Both the position numbers and the translations under genes were made by a program. From Falsiruegeria litorea R37 (GTDB lineage Bacteria > Pseudomonadota > Alphaproteobacteria > Rhodobacterales > Rhodobacteraceae), in the NCBI RefSeq assembly GCF_900172225.1, contig NZ_FWFO01000001.1:1674001-1738000 (forward strand): a DNA stretch of 64,000 bases, in the 5' to 3' direction. Shown one piece after another: positions 62,553 through 64,000 of the stretch (positions within the stretch are counted from its first letter, which is position 1; each line of letters starts with the position of its first letter). Below the pieces are notes generated by a model. That model ran no database searches. It saw only the letters and a list, made by a program, of their open reading frames with translations, and was not told the DNA's origin.

Positions 62553-63937
62553 CAGCGTTTCCTTTTGTTTGCACGTTCAGAAGCAAGGAGCACATCTTGT
62601 GCCCGTTGCCAACCCGTCGACCCGACGGGGAGTTGCCCAACAGCGCGTCGGGCGTGAAGTTCAGCGTCCTCGCTTCGACCCTGGAGCGCGTAACGCTCAG
62701 CCGTGACCAGCGAGGCCATTCCGTTTTGTCCGGTACTGGCATAGGCCACACCAAGATCGCGCAGCATCCGGGCATCCCGGGCCTCGCGGTCGCGGGCTTT
62801 TTCAAGGGTTGCCAGGGCATCCCTGGGGTGACCTGCAGCTAGCAGCGCACGGCCGTGGCCCGCCAGAATCAGGGGATCGCGTGGCGCCAGTTCAACGGCC
62901 TTGCCATAAGCAGAGACTGCGGCGTCGATGCGGCGGCTTTCCAGCAGGATCTGCCCTTTCAACTCGAAATAGAACGGATCGTCCGGGCGCAAAGCTATGG
63001 CGGCATCAATCGCAGCGCGGGCCTTGGACAGGTTTCGGTTGCGGTGGTGGGCGATGGCCTGGCGCATCAGACGGATGTCGGCATGCGCCTCTTCGTTCGC
63101 GCGCAGCAACGTCCATTTGGGCGCGCGGGTAAAGGCTGAAATCTTTCCCTTGATACGCGCAAACCAGTAGTCGGCATTGGCGTTTGGCTGTGAATGGTCA
63201 CCATGTGCTTCAAAATACGCCTGCGCTGCGCGGATACGGTCCTTGGTCAGGGGGTGCGAGCGTGCGTAAGGATCCTGATTGCCGGGTGTCAGCAGGTCTT
63301 GCCCTTGAAAGGCGCGGTGCAGATCGATCAATCCCTGCAGGCTGATGCCTGACAGGCGCAGGTAGTTGGCGGCCGAGCGGTCGGCCGAGGATTCTTCGGC
63401 GCGCGTATGGGCCAGAAAAGATCGGATGGCCGAGGATTGTGTGCCAGCCGCGATCCCGGCAGCGGCTTCTCCGCCCCCGGCAGCGGCAGCAATCAAGGCC
63501 AGGGCAAGACCGAGCGTGGATGCTGTACGCGCCCCTTCGAGATTGCCGATCCGTCGTTGAATGTGACCGTTGGCAATATGCGCGGCTTCATGCGCGATGA
63601 CAGCTTGCAGAACATCGGCACGCGGGACCTTAAGGATCAATCCATAGTTCAGAAAGATCGTATTATGATCGACGACAAAGGCGTTGAAACCACCATCGTT
63701 GACCAGCAGGATCTTCACTCGGTTGGGGCTGAGGCCCGCGGCCCGCAGGATCGGAAAGGCGAGCTCACGTAGGCCGTTTTCGATGTCAGGGTCGCGCAGC
63801 AGCCCGATGGCGGCAGCAGGGGCAGTGGTGCTCAGAAAGACGGCAAGGCTCAGCGCTATGGCAGCCAGCTGCGAGAGCGCTTGCAAACGCCAAATGCGCG
63901 GGATTGACGTGAGCCGGGATACGCGTTCAAAAGCCAT
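62552..63937 (-). CDS. M48 family metalloprotease with TPR repeats (BepA-like)
   Basis: This is a zinc protease of about 461 residues. The signal region is 20-44 (ALSQLAAIALSLAVFLSTTAPAAA). The zinc motif HEAAH is at about 116-120, with the third ligand Glu in AEESSADRSA. The C-terminal half (about 275-440) is TPR-like helices (ALRPDDPFYFELKGQILLES). The fold matches BepA, which clears misassembled outer-membrane proteins. The start is uncertain: ATG codons at 63937, 63961 and 63997 are all in frame, none with a good ribosome binding site. The first is preferred for signal peptide length. The gene is nearly cut by the window edge. Confidence 0.88.
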   Translation of the reverse strand: MAFERVSRLTSIPRIWRLQALSQLAAIALSLAVFLSTTAPAAAIGLLRDPDIENGLRELAFPILRAAGLSPNRVKILLVNDGGFNAFVVDHNTIFLNYGLILKVPRADVLQAVIAHEAAHIANGHIQRRIGNLEGARTASTLGLALALIAAAAGGGEAAAGIAAGTQSSAIRSFLAHTRAEESSADRSAANYLRLSGISLQGLIDLHRAFQGQDLLTPGNQDPYARSHPLTKDRIRAAQAYFEAHGDHSQPNANADYWFARIKGKISAFTRAPKWTLLRANEEAHADIRLMRQAIAHHRNRNLSKARAAIDAAIALRPDDPFYFELKGQILLESRRIDAAVSAYGKAVELAPRDPLILAGHGRALLAAGHPRDALATLEKARDREARDARMLRDLGVAYASTGQNGMASLVTAERYALQGRSEDAELHARRAVGQLPVGSTGWQRAQDVLLASERANKRKR

Positions 63938-64000
63938 GGCCGCAACATGGGAGAAGGGCATGCGAAACTCAACCCGGTCAAATGTCGATCCCTTCATTGT

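Overview
The window looks like a chromosome segment of a marine Roseobacter-group alphaproteobacterium (Rhodobacterales, Ruegeria-like). The supporting signs are a GC-rich coding style, a C4-pathway 5-aminolevulinate synthase of exactly the Rhodobacter length with an FNR-type box upstream, a complete urt urea transporter, two TRAP transporters, one tripartite tricarboxylate (Tct) transporter, and methylated-amine enzymes. The species cannot be fixed from the sequence alone. Most of the window is catabolic and transport cassettes, each with a local regulator.

Layout, left to right. 1-5657: the urtABCDE urea ABC transporter, with urtA cut by the window edge. 6040-7850: a restriction-modification pair, a C5-cytosine methyltransferase and an endonuclease whose active-site residues and spacing match NgoMIV. 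It is followed by about 900 bp without a gene, starting with a structured repeat. 8742-10565: a GntR/FCD regulator facing an AbrB-type membrane protein, then tRNA-Val(TAC). 11012-14930: a four-gene redox operon (DUF1330-like, CmcJ/NvfI-like, luciferase-like, SDR) facing a LysR regulator. 15074-23525: a TctDE-type two-component system facing tctC, a fused tctA-tctB, a PrpF/GalD-like isomerase, a universal-stress-like protein, a 60-residue protein and a 2-hydroxyacid dehydrogenase. 23740-25345: two paralogous outer-membrane barrel proteins.

25570-34374: a minus-strand operon in the order N-formylglutamate amidohydrolase-like, TRAP QMP, glutamine-synthetase-like ligase, aldehyde dehydrogenase, iron alcohol dehydrogenase. 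It faces an RpiR regulator and appears to start from a promoter predicted to give a leaderless mRNA. 34791-41856: a second seven-gene minus-strand operon (FAH-family hydrolase, nitroreductase, OsmC, TRAP PQM, intradiol dioxygenase) facing a YciI-like protein and a GntR regulator. 42030-43097: an Ldh-type dehydrogenase. 43413-53217: an MttB-like methyltransferase, two dimethylglycine-dehydrogenase-like flavoproteins and a class III aminotransferase, facing a LysR regulator and a TauD-type dioxygenase; this is probably an N-methyl compound pathway. 53344-64000: mostly household genes (pirin, GNAT, two identical tRNA-Asp genes, metallo-beta-lactamase, M20 peptidase, hemA, RodZ-like, ispG, DsbA-like, M48 peptidase).

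The most notable unexplained structure is a repeat of about 225 bp, present at 7857-8082, 43076-43298 (inverted) and, shortened, at 61662-61797. Each copy sits directly at the 3' end of a gene, and its hairpin arms differ between copies while mostly keeping their pairing. Other items worth a look are the NgoMIV-like system, the leaderless promoter with paired 16-bp operators at 33355-33414, and the three catabolic operons whose substrates are unknown.
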